From: Myxococcales bacterium
GTDB lineage: Bacteria; Myxococcota_A; Bradymonadia; Bradymonadales; GCA-2716585
Length of the DNA stretch: 64,000 nt
Assembly (NCBI GenBank): GCA_002716585.1
Contig: PBBL01000057.1
Coordinates: 1 to 64,000, forward strand
Direction of reading: 5' to 3'
Shown here: piece by piece, positions 1-8,695 of the stretch
How the letters are laid out: each line of letters begins with the position of its first letter
Position numbering within the stretch: position 1 is the first letter of the stretch
Notes under the pieces: model-generated
The model's input: only the letters and a program-made list of their open reading frames with translations
What the model was told of the DNA's origin: nothing
Databases searched by the model: none
Made by a program: the position numbers and the translations under genes

Positions 1-218
1 ATCAACAGCTCCATCAGGTTGTCGTTGACCGGCGAACAGAGCGACTGGATGATGAACACATCCTGCCCCCGCACCGTCTCCAGCACCTCGACCCGAATCT
101 CTCCGTCGCTGAACCGCCCGAGGTCGATCCGATTGAGCGGCCTCCCCAGGTGCTCCGCCACCGACTCCGCCAGACGCCTGTTCGAGCTGCCGCTGAACAG
201 CTTGATCTCACCGTGCAT
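1..218 (-). CDS. prs: Ribose-phosphate pyrophosphokinase, N-terminal part (cut by window edge)
   Basis: Reading the minus strand from the ATG at 218 gives 72 residues beginning [13 protein letters not shown] and continuing through [12 protein letters not shown] and [10 protein letters not shown]. These are the hallmark N-terminal segments of PRPP synthetase: the F-SGSSN opening, the FSDGE strand and the region leading to the oligomer interface. The enzyme makes PRPP from ribose 5-phosphate and ATP for nucleotide, His and Trp synthesis in the cytoplasm. The family is about 310-320 residues, so roughly 240 residues lie outside the window. It sits downstream of the sdh operon on the same strand but is separated from it by a hairpin. 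The upstream GGGGG stretch is only a weak ribosome-binding site. Confidence 0.9.
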   Translation of the reverse strand, partial: MHGEIKLFSGSSNRRLAESVAEHLGRPLNRIDLGRFSDGEIRVEVLETVRGQDVFIIQSLCSPVNDNLMELL

Positions 219-290
219 CACACTACCCCCACCGTATCTGCATCTCTCGGCGCGCCGCCTTCCCCGCCTGCACGCGCGCCGGTCGCCGCA

Positions 291-320
291 TATCTACCGC
301 GCTTCACCACCGGGGATCAA
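291..320 (-). promoter_or_regulatory. Candidate sigma-70-like promoter for prs
   Basis: On the minus strand TTGATC (315-320) and TAGATA (291-296) are separated by 18 bp, about 70 nt upstream of the prs start codon. The -35 matches consensus moderately and the -10 poorly. Position between the sdh terminator and prs supports a separate promoter, but this is a by-eye match only. Confidence 0.25.
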
Positions 321-347
321 GCCCGCCTCCAGAGCCTGACCCAAGAC

Positions 348-399
348 ACAAAAGGCCCGGAACGTCCTGGCTTCATTGGCCATTTGACGTCCGGGCCTT
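348..399 (-). terminator. Intrinsic terminator after the sdh operon
   Basis: The arms at 386-399 and 352-366 are inverted repeats (GACGTCCGGGCCTT against AAGGCCCGG-A-ACGTC, with one bulged base) with a 19-nt loop. Reading the minus strand, the second arm is followed by TTTTGTGTCTT, a short U-rich tract. It lies about 60 nt after the sdhB stop and before prs, where termination of the sdh transcript would be expected. Confidence 0.6.
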
Positions 400-457
400 G
401 GAGAGAGCGCCGGGCGCGGGTCGCGACCCCCGCTGGGGATCGCGCGCTGCGGGCGCC

Positions 458-1207
<750 letters not shown>

Positions 1208-1209
1208 AT

Positions 1210-3135
1210 CTACTTGTAGCTCCGAGTGGTCAGCTTGACGTTCTCAAACTCCAGCGGCTCTTTGTGCAACACCGGCTCCTCGCCTGCGCCCTGGTACTCC
1301 CAGGTGCTCACAAACGAGAAGTTCTCGTCGTCACGCTTGGCCTCTCCCTCTTCGGTCTGGCTCTCCTCGCGGAAGTGACAGCCGCACGACTCGCTGCGGT
1401 CGAGCGCGTCGTGGCACATCAGCTCGGCGTGCTCCAGGAAGTCCGCCACCCGCCCCGCCTTCTCCAGCGAGACGTTCATCCCCGAGAGCCCGCCGGGCAG
1501 CTTGAGGTTCTCCCAGAACTCCTCGCGGAGCGCCGCGACCTCCTCCAGCGCCGTCTTCAGCCCCTCGGCCGTGCGAGACACCCCGCACTTGTCGAGCATG
1601 ATCTGCCCCAGCGCCCGGTGGAACGAGTCCACGGTCCGGTCGCCGCCGATGTCCATCAGCTTCTTGAGCTTGCCGTTGACCGACTCCTCGACCTCCTTGA
1701 AGGCCGGGTGATCCGTCGTGACCTTGCCCTTGTGCTTGGTCGCGAAGTAGTTGCCGATCGTGTACGGCAACACGAAGTAGCCGTCCGCCAGCCCCTGCAT
1801 CAGCGCGCTGGCGCCCAGACGGTTGGCGCCGTGATCCGAGAAGTTCGCCTCCCCGATCACGTGCAACCCCGGGACGTTGCTCATCAGGTTGTAGTCCACC
1901 CACAGGCCGCCCATGGTGTAGTGCGGGGCGGGGTAGATGCGCATCGGCACCTGGTAGGGGTTGTCGCCCGTGATCTTCTGGTACATGTGGAACAGGTTCC
2001 CGTACCGATCCCGGATCGCCTTCTCGCCGACGCGGTTGATCGCGTCCCGGAAGTCGAGGTACACCGCGCGGCGCTCCCCGTTGACCTCGTGGCCGACGCC
2101 GCGCCCCTCGTCGCAGACGTACTTGGCGTTGCGCGACGCCACGTCGCGCGGCACCAGGTTGCCGAACGCCGGGTAGCGGCGCTCCAGGTAGTAGTCGCGC
2201 TCCGACTCCGGGATCTCGCTCGGCCTGCGGGTGTCGCCCTTCTTGAGCGGCACCCACACCCGGCCGTCGTTCCGCAGCGACTCACTCATCAACGTGAGCT
2301 TCGACTGGTAACCGCCCGACACCGGGATGCAGGTCGGGTGGATCTGGACGTAGCACGGGTTGGCGAACCCCGCGCCCCGCTTGTAGGCGCGGAACGCCGC
2401 CGAGACGTTGCACCCCATCGCGTTCGTCGACAGGTAGAACACGTTGCAGTAGCCGCCGGTCGCCAACACCACCGCGTCCGCCGCGTGCGAGCTGATCTTG
2501 CCGGTCACCAGATCGCGCACCACGATCCCTCGGGCGTGGCCATCGACCAGCACCAGATCCAGCATCTCCGTGCGGGTGTACATCTTGACCTTGCCCGCGT
2601 GGATCTGACGGCTCAACGCCCCGTAGGCGCCCAGCAGCAGCTGCTGCCCTGTCTGACCCCGCGCGTAGAAGGTCCGCGACACCTGCGCCCCGCCGAAGCT
2701 CCGGTTCGCCAGGTGACCGCCGTACTCCCGCGCGAACGGCACGCCCTGCGCCACGCACTGGTCGATGATGTTCGCGCTCACCTGCGACAGGCGATACACG
2801 TTCGCCTCGCGCGAGCGGAAGTCCCCACCCTTGATCGTGTCGTAGAACAGCCGGAAGACGCTGTCGCCGTCGTTCGGGTAGTTCTTCGTCGCGTTGATCC
2901 CGCCCTGCGCCGCGATGCTGTGCGCGCGCCTCGGGCTGTCCTGGAAGCAGAAGCACCTGACGTCGTACCCCAGCTCCCCCAGAGACGCCGACGCCGACGC
3001 GCCCGCGAGCCCCGAGCCCACCACGATGACCGTATACTTGCGCTTGTTTGCGGGGTTGACCAGCTTCATGTCGAAGCGGTGCTTCTCCCACTTGTCTTCC
3101 AGCGGGCCGCTGGGAATGTTGGACTCGAGTTGCAT
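1210..3135 (-). CDS. sdhA: Succinate dehydrogenase/fumarate reductase flavoprotein subunit
   Basis: A 641-residue flavoprotein that oxidises succinate to fumarate (or the reverse). The N-terminal FAD-binding fold shows [10 protein letters not shown] (about residues 38-46). [13 protein letters not shown] contains His72, the expected covalent FAD attachment site. [12 protein letters not shown] and [21 protein letters not shown] are substrate and FAD contact segments of the family. The start at 3135 is preceded by GGGAGGTG at a good distance and lies just inside the sdhC stop region (sdhC ends at 3138). An in-frame extension upstream runs through sdhC in another frame and has no homology, so it was rejected. 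It is followed within two bases by sdhB. Confidence 0.95.
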   Translation of the reverse strand: MQLESNIPSGPLEDKWEKHRFDMKLVNPANKRKYTVIVVGSGLAGASASASLGELGYDVRCFCFQDSPRRAHSIAAQGGINATKNYPNDGDSVFRLFYDTIKGGDFRSREANVYRLSQVSANIIDQCVAQGVPFAREYGGHLANRSFGGAQVSRTFYARGQTGQQLLLGAYGALSRQIHAGKVKMYTRTEMLDLVLVDGHARGIVVRDLVTGKISSHAADAVVLATGGYCNVFYLSTNAMGCNVSAAFRAYKRGAGFANPCYVQIHPTCIPVSGGYQSKLTLMSESLRNDGRVWVPLKKGDTRRPSEIPESERDYYLERRYPAFGNLVPRDVASRNAKYVCDEGRGVGHEVNGERRAVYLDFRDAINRVGEKAIRDRYGNLFHMYQKITGDNPYQVPMRIYPAPHYTMGGLWVDYNLMSNVPGLHVIGEANFSDHGANRLGASALMQGLADGYFVLPYTIGNYFATKHKGKVTTDHPAFKEVEESVNGKLKKLMDIGGDRTVDSFHRALGQIMLDKCGVSRTAEGLKTALEEVAALREEFWENLKLPGGLSGMNVSLEKAGRVADFLEHAELMCHDALDRSESCGCHFREESQTEEGEAKRDDENFSFVSTWEYQGAGEEPVLHKEPLEFENVKLTTRSYK

Positions 3136-3137
3136 GC

Positions 3138-3830
3138 CTATGCACCTCCCTGAAGGCTGATGATGCCGAGCTGTACGGCGATGGGAATCGATACGAAGCC
3201 GAGGAAGATCAGCGCGGCCAGCGCCGGGCCGATCCCGCGAATCAGGGGGCGGTACCTGGGGTGGTTGAGGCCGAGCGTCTGGAACATGCTCGACACGCCG
3301 TGACCGAGGTGCATCGCCAGACCCGCCATGGCCGCGATGTACAGGCCGGCCACCGGGGCGCTCTGAAAACCGATCACGGTCATCTTGTACGCGTCGTGCC
3401 AGCCCTCGGCCGTCTTGTACTCCAGGAATTGCGGATCCACGACGCCCAGCGTGTAGTGCGCCAGGTGAAAGAGGACGAACAGCAGCAGCGTCACGCCGCC
3501 CAGCAACATCGACCGCGACGCCAACGTGGACGCCTGCGCCTTCTTGCTCTGGTAGCTCACCGGCCGCGCCGCCTTGTTCATCGACTGCAACCGAATCGCC
3601 ATGCCGATGTGCAACACGAACATCCCCAACAACCCCAGCCGCGCCGCCCACAGCAGCGGACCCAGGCTCTTGAGGCCGTGCGCGTAGTTGTTGAACTGCT
3701 CAGGACCCGCGAACAGCTGCAGGTTCCCCAACAAGTGAGCCACAACAAACCCCACCAGCCCCGCCCCGGTCAAAGCGACCACCGCTTTGGCCCCGATCGA
3801 CGACCTGGCGAACTTCACAACCCAGTCCAT
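3138..3830 (-). CDS. sdhC: Succinate dehydrogenase cytochrome b558 subunit
   Basis: A 230-residue membrane anchor with five predicted hydrophobic helices, the single-subunit diheme arrangement of Wolinella/Bacillus-type enzymes. Histidines placed within helices (His32, His74, His122, His174) match the spacing expected for four heme b ligands. The ATG at 3830 has GAGGAGAGGAGA immediately upstream; a GTG six codons earlier is possible but less well placed. It is first in the operon sdhC-sdhA-sdhB, with the order typical of this class. The diheme type can couple succinate oxidation to menaquinone, which would suit a low-potential quinone pool; that last point is inference. Confidence 0.9.
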   Translation of the reverse strand: MDWVVKFARSSIGAKAVVALTGAGLVGFVVAHLLGNLQLFAGPEQFNNYAHGLKSLGPLLWAARLGLLGMFVLHIGMAIRLQSMNKAARPVSYQSKKAQASTLASRSMLLGGVTLLLFVLFHLAHYTLGVVDPQFLEYKTAEGWHDAYKMTVIGFQSAPVAGLYIAAMAGLAMHLGHGVSSMFQTLGLNHPRYRPLIRGIGPALAALIFLGFVSIPIAVQLGIISLQGGA

Positions 3831-3904
3831 TCTCCTCTCCTCACGCACCGCGCGTTCTCCACGCGAGCCTATCCAACCCGGGCGCTCTCTGCGCCCCGGC
3901 AGAC

Positions 3905-3932
3905 ACTATATGCCGCGACACCCCCTTTCGAG
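3905..3932 (-). promoter_or_regulatory. Candidate promoter for sdhC-sdhA-sdhB
   Basis: On the minus strand a good -10 box, TATAGT (3905-3910), lies about 75 nt before the sdhC start. The -35 position (CTCGAA, 3927-3932, 16-bp spacing) is a poor match. It is the best promoter-like element in the 242-bp upstream gap. Confidence 0.3.
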
Positions 3933-4072
3933 GCGCGCGCTCAACCCATCTCACATACAGGAACAACGGAAAAATCCTACTGGGGCGGCCCGGTACATCT
4001 CCACCACGACAGCTCCACCGCCTCTATCACGCTGCTCGTCATAACGCAAGCGCGCCACGCCGACGTCGCGCC

Positions 4073-4876
4073 TCACCAGCCCCCGCGCAGCCCCTCCAGC
4101 CGCAGCCTCACCAGATACGCGCTCAACGCCTCATACCCCGGCGCCAACGGCGGCAACACCCCGCCGCCGCGCTCCCAGCGCCCCTCCACCTCGCCCAGCA
4201 CCGCCGCGCTCCACCTCGCCGGCTCACCCAGCTCCCCCAACGCGCCACCCTGCTCGCCCGCCCACCGCGCCAACGACGCCGGGTCCGCGCTCAACCCCCC
4301 CTCCCGCGCCAGCCGAAGCCCCGTCAGCGTGTGGCGCGTCGCCGCCCAGCTCGCCTCCGCGCCCCCCGCCTCGCGAAACCCGCGCGCCATCGCCCGGTAG
4401 GTCGCCACCGCCCCCGCGTGCACCCCCGACGGCGCCAGCTCCTCCAGCGCCCTCCGCCACGCCTCCAGCGCCTCGCCGCCATCACCCACCCGCCAACGCG
4501 GCGCCGCCAACCACTCCAGCGACCAGTGGGACTGACGCAGCAACCCCCGCACCCCCTTCTCCACCTCGTGCGAGCACCACGTCACCGTCACCCCGTCTTC
4601 CTCCCACACCCCCTCCACCGTCGCCCGCCACGCGGGCAGCGCCCACATCCGGGCGGTCGGGCAGACGTGCAGCGCGCGCAGCTCACGCCTTCGCCCCGGC
4701 GGCCCATCGGGCGCAGCTGTGACGCTGACCCACAGCAGCCGCGCGCCGTGAGCCTGAGCGGCGACCTCGCGGGCCACCATCGCGACACATCTCTCGTAGG
4801 TTGGGTGAAGGTGCTCGGGGACACCGGTCGACCAGGCGTCCGGGCGCTCGACGCGCGCCACCACAGCAGGGGCCAC
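4073..4876 (-). CDS. Degenerate RlaP/YcgL-type nucleotidyltransferase-fold protein
   Basis: A 267-residue protein that aligns along its length, from memory, with the RlaP/YcgL predicted nucleotidyltransferase family (COG3541, DNA polymerase beta superfamily). Shared landmarks are an N-terminal strand-turn HGARLLW where the family has GSRxYG, a VTWCSHEVEK..LRQSHWSLEWLAAP segment matching the family's helix ending in a [LV]E-L-SP motif, and a C-terminal helical part ending in a Leu/Arg helix. The catalytic Gly-Ser and Asp-x-Asp residues are not conserved (Gly-Ala, and no acidic pair), so it is probably inactive as a transferase. A GTG start at 4876 has GAGG overlapping the cupin stop codon, so the pair is co-translated. 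It may have a regulatory or RNA-binding role; function unknown. Confidence 0.55.
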   Translation of the reverse strand: MAPAVVARVERPDAWSTGVPEHLHPTYERCVAMVAREVAAQAHGARLLWVSVTAAPDGPPGRRRELRALHVCPTARMWALPAWRATVEGVWEEDGVTVTWCSHEVEKGVRGLLRQSHWSLEWLAAPRWRVGDGGEALEAWRRALEELAPSGVHAGAVATYRAMARGFREAGGAEASWAATRHTLTGLRLAREGGLSADPASLARWAGEQGGALGELGEPARWSAAVLGEVEGRWERGGGVLPPLAPGYEALSAYLVRLRLEGLRGGW

Positions 4877-4880
4877 GGCC

Positions 4881-5201
4881 TCAGTAAAGCTCGGGTGGGG
4901 ACTGGGCGATGATCACCACGGCGCGCTCTCGCGCCTCCAGGCCGCGCGAGTCACCCGCCGGGATCACCATGCACTGGTTCGGGCCCATCTCGACCTTCCC
5001 CTCCCCGCTCGTGACGATGATCCGACCCTGCTCCACGAACAGCAGCATGTCCCGACCGGCCTTGTGCGGCGTGATCTCCTGATCCTCCTCAAAGCAGTAG
5101 CAGACCACGCTCATGTGCTCTGTGCGGGAAATCTCGATCTCGGTCGGCCCCTCGTCCGGGGTGTGCCAGTCCACCAGGCCGCGAATGCTCATCGGGTTCA
5201 T
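4881..5201 (-). CDS. Small single-domain cupin protein
   Basis: A 106-residue protein whose centre reads as a cupin barrel: EITPHKAGRDMLLFVEQG (about 42-59) resembles cupin motif 1, and GPNQCMVIPAG (about 73-83) resembles motif 2. Of the usual metal ligands only His46 and perhaps Glu58 remain, and the motif 2 His is missing, so metal binding and catalysis are doubtful. ATG at 5201 has GGAGGAG five bases upstream, better than the GTG or ATG alternatives upstream. It is followed four bases later by the degenerate nucleotidyltransferase, suggesting a two-gene unit. A ligand sensor or structural cupin is possible. Confidence 0.7.
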   Translation of the reverse strand: MNPMSIRGLVDWHTPDEGPTEIEISRTEHMSVVCYCFEEDQEITPHKAGRDMLLFVEQGRIIVTSGEGKVEMGPNQCMVIPAGDSRGLEARERAVVIIAQSPPELY

Positions 5202-5338
5202 ACAAACTCCTCCAGTCTCTACGCTCTCATCCATCTGCCCGTGCCCGGGGGCTCACCGCCGGCGTCCGGCCGCGAAGCACCAGCTCCACCACACGAGCGT
5301 GTGTCACGCGCGCGCCGCCGCGCGCCTGGCGAAGGTGT

Positions 5339-5935
5339 CTACAGGATCGCGTCCGGCTTGCCCAGGCTGGAGCTGGTCGTCGCCCCCACCTCGGCCTCCA
5401 CCTCCGGCGCCGCGGTCGAACCGTCGAGCACCCCTTCGCCCCCCCCTGAGCGGGGCCCCGCGCCATAACCGTCGCCGTAGCCGCCGTACTCGTAGCCGTA
5501 CCCCGACTCCTCCTGCCGCGGATCGCCATAACGGACGTAGGCCGTCGCGCTCGATGACGCCTGACCCTCCAGCCAGCCCATCACCCGCTTCTTGATCACC
5601 CGCCGCACCGGCGCGCGGAGGGTCGGGATCAAGAGCAGCAGCCCGGTCGTGTCCGTCAGGATCCCCGGGGTGATCAGCGTCGTCCCCGCCACCACCACCA
5701 GCAGCCCGTCGATGATCTCGTCGCTCGGGATCTTCCCCTCGCCGATGGCGTCCTTGATCCGTTGAAGCGCCGCGCTCCCCTGCCAGCGCACCAGGATCGT
5801 CCCCAGGATCGCCGTGAAGCAGACCAGCCCCACCGTCGCCCAGCCACCGATGGCCGAGTGCAGCGGCACCAGGAGGCTGATCTCCACGATCGGGATCAGC
5901 GTGAAAATGAGCATCAACCTGGCGATGACGGACAT
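5339..5935 (-). CDS. fxsA: FxsA family membrane protein
   Basis: A 198-residue protein. The first 130 residues match FxsA: an N-terminal helix (RLMLIFTLIPIVEISLLV), a second hydrophobic helix pair after a short loop (GWATVGLVCFTAILGTIL), and the conserved DGLLVVVAGTTLITPGILTDTTGLLLLIP signature region (given here only as residues about 75-105). In E. coli FxsA relieves phage T7 exclusion by F plasmid; its cellular role elsewhere is unclear. The C-terminal 60 residues are Gly/Tyr-rich (GYGYEYGGYGDGYG) and then acidic, an unusual cytoplasmic extension. ATG at 5935 with GAGGAG directly upstream was preferred over a TTG six codons earlier. Confidence 0.8.
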   Translation of the reverse strand: MSVIARLMLIFTLIPIVEISLLVPLHSAIGGWATVGLVCFTAILGTILVRWQGSAALQRIKDAIGEGKIPSDEIIDGLLVVVAGTTLITPGILTDTTGLLLLIPTLRAPVRRVIKKRVMGWLEGQASSSATAYVRYGDPRQEESGYGYEYGGYGDGYGAGPRSGGGEGVLDGSTAAPEVEAEVGATTSSSLGKPDAIL

Positions 5936-6031
5936 GGCTCCTCGTACGTGCAAGGGTCCTCAGGTCGGATCCATACCACAGTCCGACCGGATCGTGAACA
6001 TCGGCAGGCAGGACCGGAAGTCCAGAGACAA

Positions 6032-7708
6032 TCAACCCCGGCGCCGCGCCACCACCGCGCCGAGCCCGACCGCCAGCAGCAACAGCGCCGTCAGCGGCGA
6101 TGACGCGCCACCCGTGACCGCGCAGCCGCTCGACGCGCCGCCGCCGTTGCTGTTGATCAGCCCCGGCTCGCCGCCGCCGCCCAGCAGGCCACCGCCGTCT
6201 CCGCCGGTCGTCTCCCCTCCGCCGGTCGTCTCGCCGCCTCCGAGGCACGCCGCGCCGCTCTCGCACACGCCCGCGACGCAGCACCCGTCGCCGCACTCGT
6301 CGTCGCTCGCGCAACCGGGCGCCATCGCGCACACCGACTGCGTCGGCGGGTAGCAGAAGCCGTCGGCGCAGCAGTACCCCTGGCCGCACTCCTCGCTCGC
6401 CGCGCACCGGTGCGAGCAGATCTGCGCCCCGTCCTCCAACGCCAGGCAGGTCGTCGTGCTGTCCATATTGCAGTCCTGGGCCGTGTCGCACCCTTCGCCG
6501 AAGCCCGCCGTGCCCGGGATCGGCACGTCGCCCTCCAGGTCGAGGATCAGGTCGCCCTCCCCCTCGATCTCCTCCTCGAAGGTGTCCTCCCAGTCCTGCA
6601 GCATGTCCTCCACGACCGTCAGGTCGCTCTCCGTGAAGACCTCCCCCTGCGAGACCACCAGCACGGTCGCCACCCGCCACTCCTTCTGCGCCTCCTCGTA
6701 GCCGGGGATCCGCTCCCCCTCCGCCCGGATGACGTCGTCGATCGTGATGTCGTGGCGCTCACCGCTGATCCGATACCCCTCCCCGGCGAGATCCGGCGAG
6801 CTGCCCGCGTTGAGCCGCCGCCCGTAGAGGTCGCGCTGGTTGCCCACCTCGGGGTTGTGGATGATGAACCACGGGGCGACCGCCGCCGCGGACTTGAACC
6901 CCATCATGTAGAGGTCCAGGTCGCTGTACCCCATCCGGAAGATGTTCGTGTCGGTGGTGAACGTCCCGTTGCCGTTGTCCTCCCAGGCGTTGCCCTCCAT
7001 CGAGGAGCTGTCGGTGTGCATGAAGAAGGACCAGTGCGAGTCGTCGCGCCCCAGCATGTCCCGACCGTCCGAGGGCCCGCCCCCGTACCACGCGTACGAG
7101 CCCCACCGGTGGCCGATCTCCTGCAGGAACACGAACCGCCCCAGCGCCGCGTTGCGCCCGAGGTAGGTCCGGTAGTTGTTCATGAAGATCGTGCCGTCCA
7201 GCGCCTCGCTGTTCGTCGTGTTGAACACCTGGAGCCCGGCCGAGTGCTGGTACCCGATCCCCCGCACGTGGTTGGCGAGCGGCCGGTAGAACCCCTGCGC
7301 CCGGTACTCGTCGAACGTCGTCAACATCATGATCATGTCGAACTGATCGGGGAAGTAGGCGTACACGACGTCCGCCACGATCTCCCACGCCCGGTCGTTG
7401 AACACCGTCAGGCTCTGGATCTGGCCGTCGTCGTCGTTGATCACCAGCACGTTGCGCCCCTGGTAGGCGACCTGCGCCGCCAACGGCGGCCGGGACCGGA
7501 AGTCGAACTCGAAGATCCGCTCCCGCCCCTCATCGGCCGCCCGGCGGTTCATCTCCAGCCCGATCGACGACCCCGACGGGCGCTCAAACCACCCCTCCGG
7601 CACGTCCAGCCCTTCCAGGCCGCCCTCCTGCGCCATCGACGGCGCCGCCCAACACACACAGGCCGCCATCGTGACCACGAGGGTCGACCACTGCTTGAGT
7701 CTCATCAT
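6032..7708 (-). CDS. Secreted metalloprotease-like protein with myxosortase-type C-terminal anchor
   Basis: A 558-residue exported protein. Residues 1-26 form a signal peptide ending near SMAQ. The central region holds a FLQEIGHRWGSYAW segment (Gln196-His200) at the place where related secreted proteins would be expected to carry HExGH, followed by YSDLDLYMMGF, both typical of a zinc-peptidase-like domain. The first His is Gln, so zinc binding may be lost. Residues about 405-490 are Cys-rich with repeated C-x-C/CC patterns like small EGF-like or dickkopf-like modules. The end has a Gly/Thr-rich linker, GCAVTGG (Cys about 529), a hydrophobic helix and RRR, resembling MYXO-CTERM sorting tails. 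The start has two adjacent ATGs (7708, 7705) with AAGGA just upstream. Confidence 0.75.
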   Translation of the reverse strand: MMRLKQWSTLVVTMAACVCWAAPSMAQEGGLEGLDVPEGWFERPSGSSIGLEMNRRAADEGRERIFEFDFRSRPPLAAQVAYQGRNVLVINDDDGQIQSLTVFNDRAWEIVADVVYAYFPDQFDMIMMLTTFDEYRAQGFYRPLANHVRGIGYQHSAGLQVFNTTNSEALDGTIFMNNYRTYLGRNAALGRFVFLQEIGHRWGSYAWYGGGPSDGRDMLGRDDSHWSFFMHTDSSSMEGNAWEDNGNGTFTTDTNIFRMGYSDLDLYMMGFKSAAAVAPWFIIHNPEVGNQRDLYGRRLNAGSSPDLAGEGYRISGERHDITIDDVIRAEGERIPGYEEAQKEWRVATVLVVSQGEVFTESDLTVVEDMLQDWEDTFEEEIEGEGDLILDLEGDVPIPGTAGFGEGCDTAQDCNMDSTTTCLALEDGAQICSHRCAASEECGQGYCCADGFCYPPTQSVCAMAPGCASDDECGDGCCVAGVCESGAACLGGGETTGGGETTGGDGGGLLGGGGEPGLINSNGGGASSGCAVTGGASSPLTALLLLAVGLGAVVARRRG

Positions 7709-7814
7709 CCTTGTATCCTGAAGCTGATCGCGTGTTCGCTTGATGTGGAAGAGAGTTGATTACCGCTGCTCGCCCCTCGCCCTGGCAGACAGGGCGTCTC
7801 TCGTGGCCGACACC

Positions 7815-8477
7815 CTACCAGTTGGGCGGCTCCCACTCCAGATCCGGGTTGTTGATGTCCTTGAGGCGCTTCTCGTTGGCCTCGCGCTGCTTGCGGGCCT
7901 CCTCCTCGCGCTGCGCCTTGAGGCGGGCGGCGCGCTCGGCGTCGTAGGGCTTGAGCGTGAACTCCACCTCGGCCAGCACCTCCCCCGTGCTCCCCTGGCT
8001 GTAGGTCATCAGGTAGACGTGATCGGGCTTGAAGAAGGGCCGGTCGAGCGTGTAGCTGCCGCTGATCGCCCGCTGGTTGCTCTGGGTCGGGTAGGTCGCG
8101 CTGTCCGTGACCGTGATCGGCTTGTCCCGCTTGGTGATGTCGTAGAAGGTCACGACGTGCTTGCCGCGCTTGTTTGGCCGCGGCAGGAAGGCCATGTAGA
8201 AGAACGACCAGGAGCCCTCCTTCTTCTCCGGGTAGAGCTCGCTCAGGCGCGCCTTCTTCATGAAGGCGATGAACTCCTTCTCGTTGTCGAAGCTCGCCGG
8301 AAACGACGAGTCCGACAGGACGATCATCTGCTTGAAGTAGTCCGCCGCGACCCGCTTGCCGCGCTTCTGCGCCTCCGCGTCGGTCGCCATCGCCGTCAAG
8401 CTGAGCGCCACGGCCAGCCCCAGGGCCAACCGCTGAAGTCCGGCGAACCTGCGCTCGCCGCGGTGGTGTCTCCTCAT
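7815..8477 (-). CDS. Exported protein of unknown function
   Basis: A 220-residue protein with a basic N-region (MRRHHRGERRF), a hydrophobic core (ALGLAVALSLTAM) and a likely signal peptidase site after AEAQ near residue 37. The mature part has mixed beta character (SWSFFYMAFLP, KHVVTFYDIT, VYLMTYSQGS) and ends in a charged Lys/Glu/Arg-rich helix followed by NNPDLEWEPPNW. I do not recognise a family. The start at 8477 has GGGAGAGG six bases upstream. It lies about 105 bp upstream of the metalloprotease-like gene on the same strand, so the two may be co-transcribed, and it is divergent from the adenine methyltransferase. Confidence 0.7.
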   Translation of the reverse strand: MRRHHRGERRFAGLQRLALGLAVALSLTAMATDAEAQKRGKRVAADYFKQMIVLSDSSFPASFDNEKEFIAFMKKARLSELYPEKKEGSWSFFYMAFLPRPNKRGKHVVTFYDITKRDKPITVTDSATYPTQSNQRAISGSYTLDRPFFKPDHVYLMTYSQGSTGEVLAEVEFTLKPYDAERAARLKAQREEEARKQREANEKRLKDINNPDLEWEPPNW

Positions 8478-8695
8478 CTGCGCCTCTCCCGCGCGCCCTT
8501 GCCCGGCGCGCTGCTCCTGCCAGGCGGCGCGAGGCCCTGGCTCGTGCCCTCGCGCCCTCCCGGTGCGTTGACCCCATGTTCTATCACGCCGTCGCGCCGC
8601 ATTCCAACGTCACCCCGATGGACGTAACGCCTTCAAGGGGTTATACCCCTCCCACACCGGGCAGGTGCGCCCGGCCCCGACCCCTCAAGGAGCCT

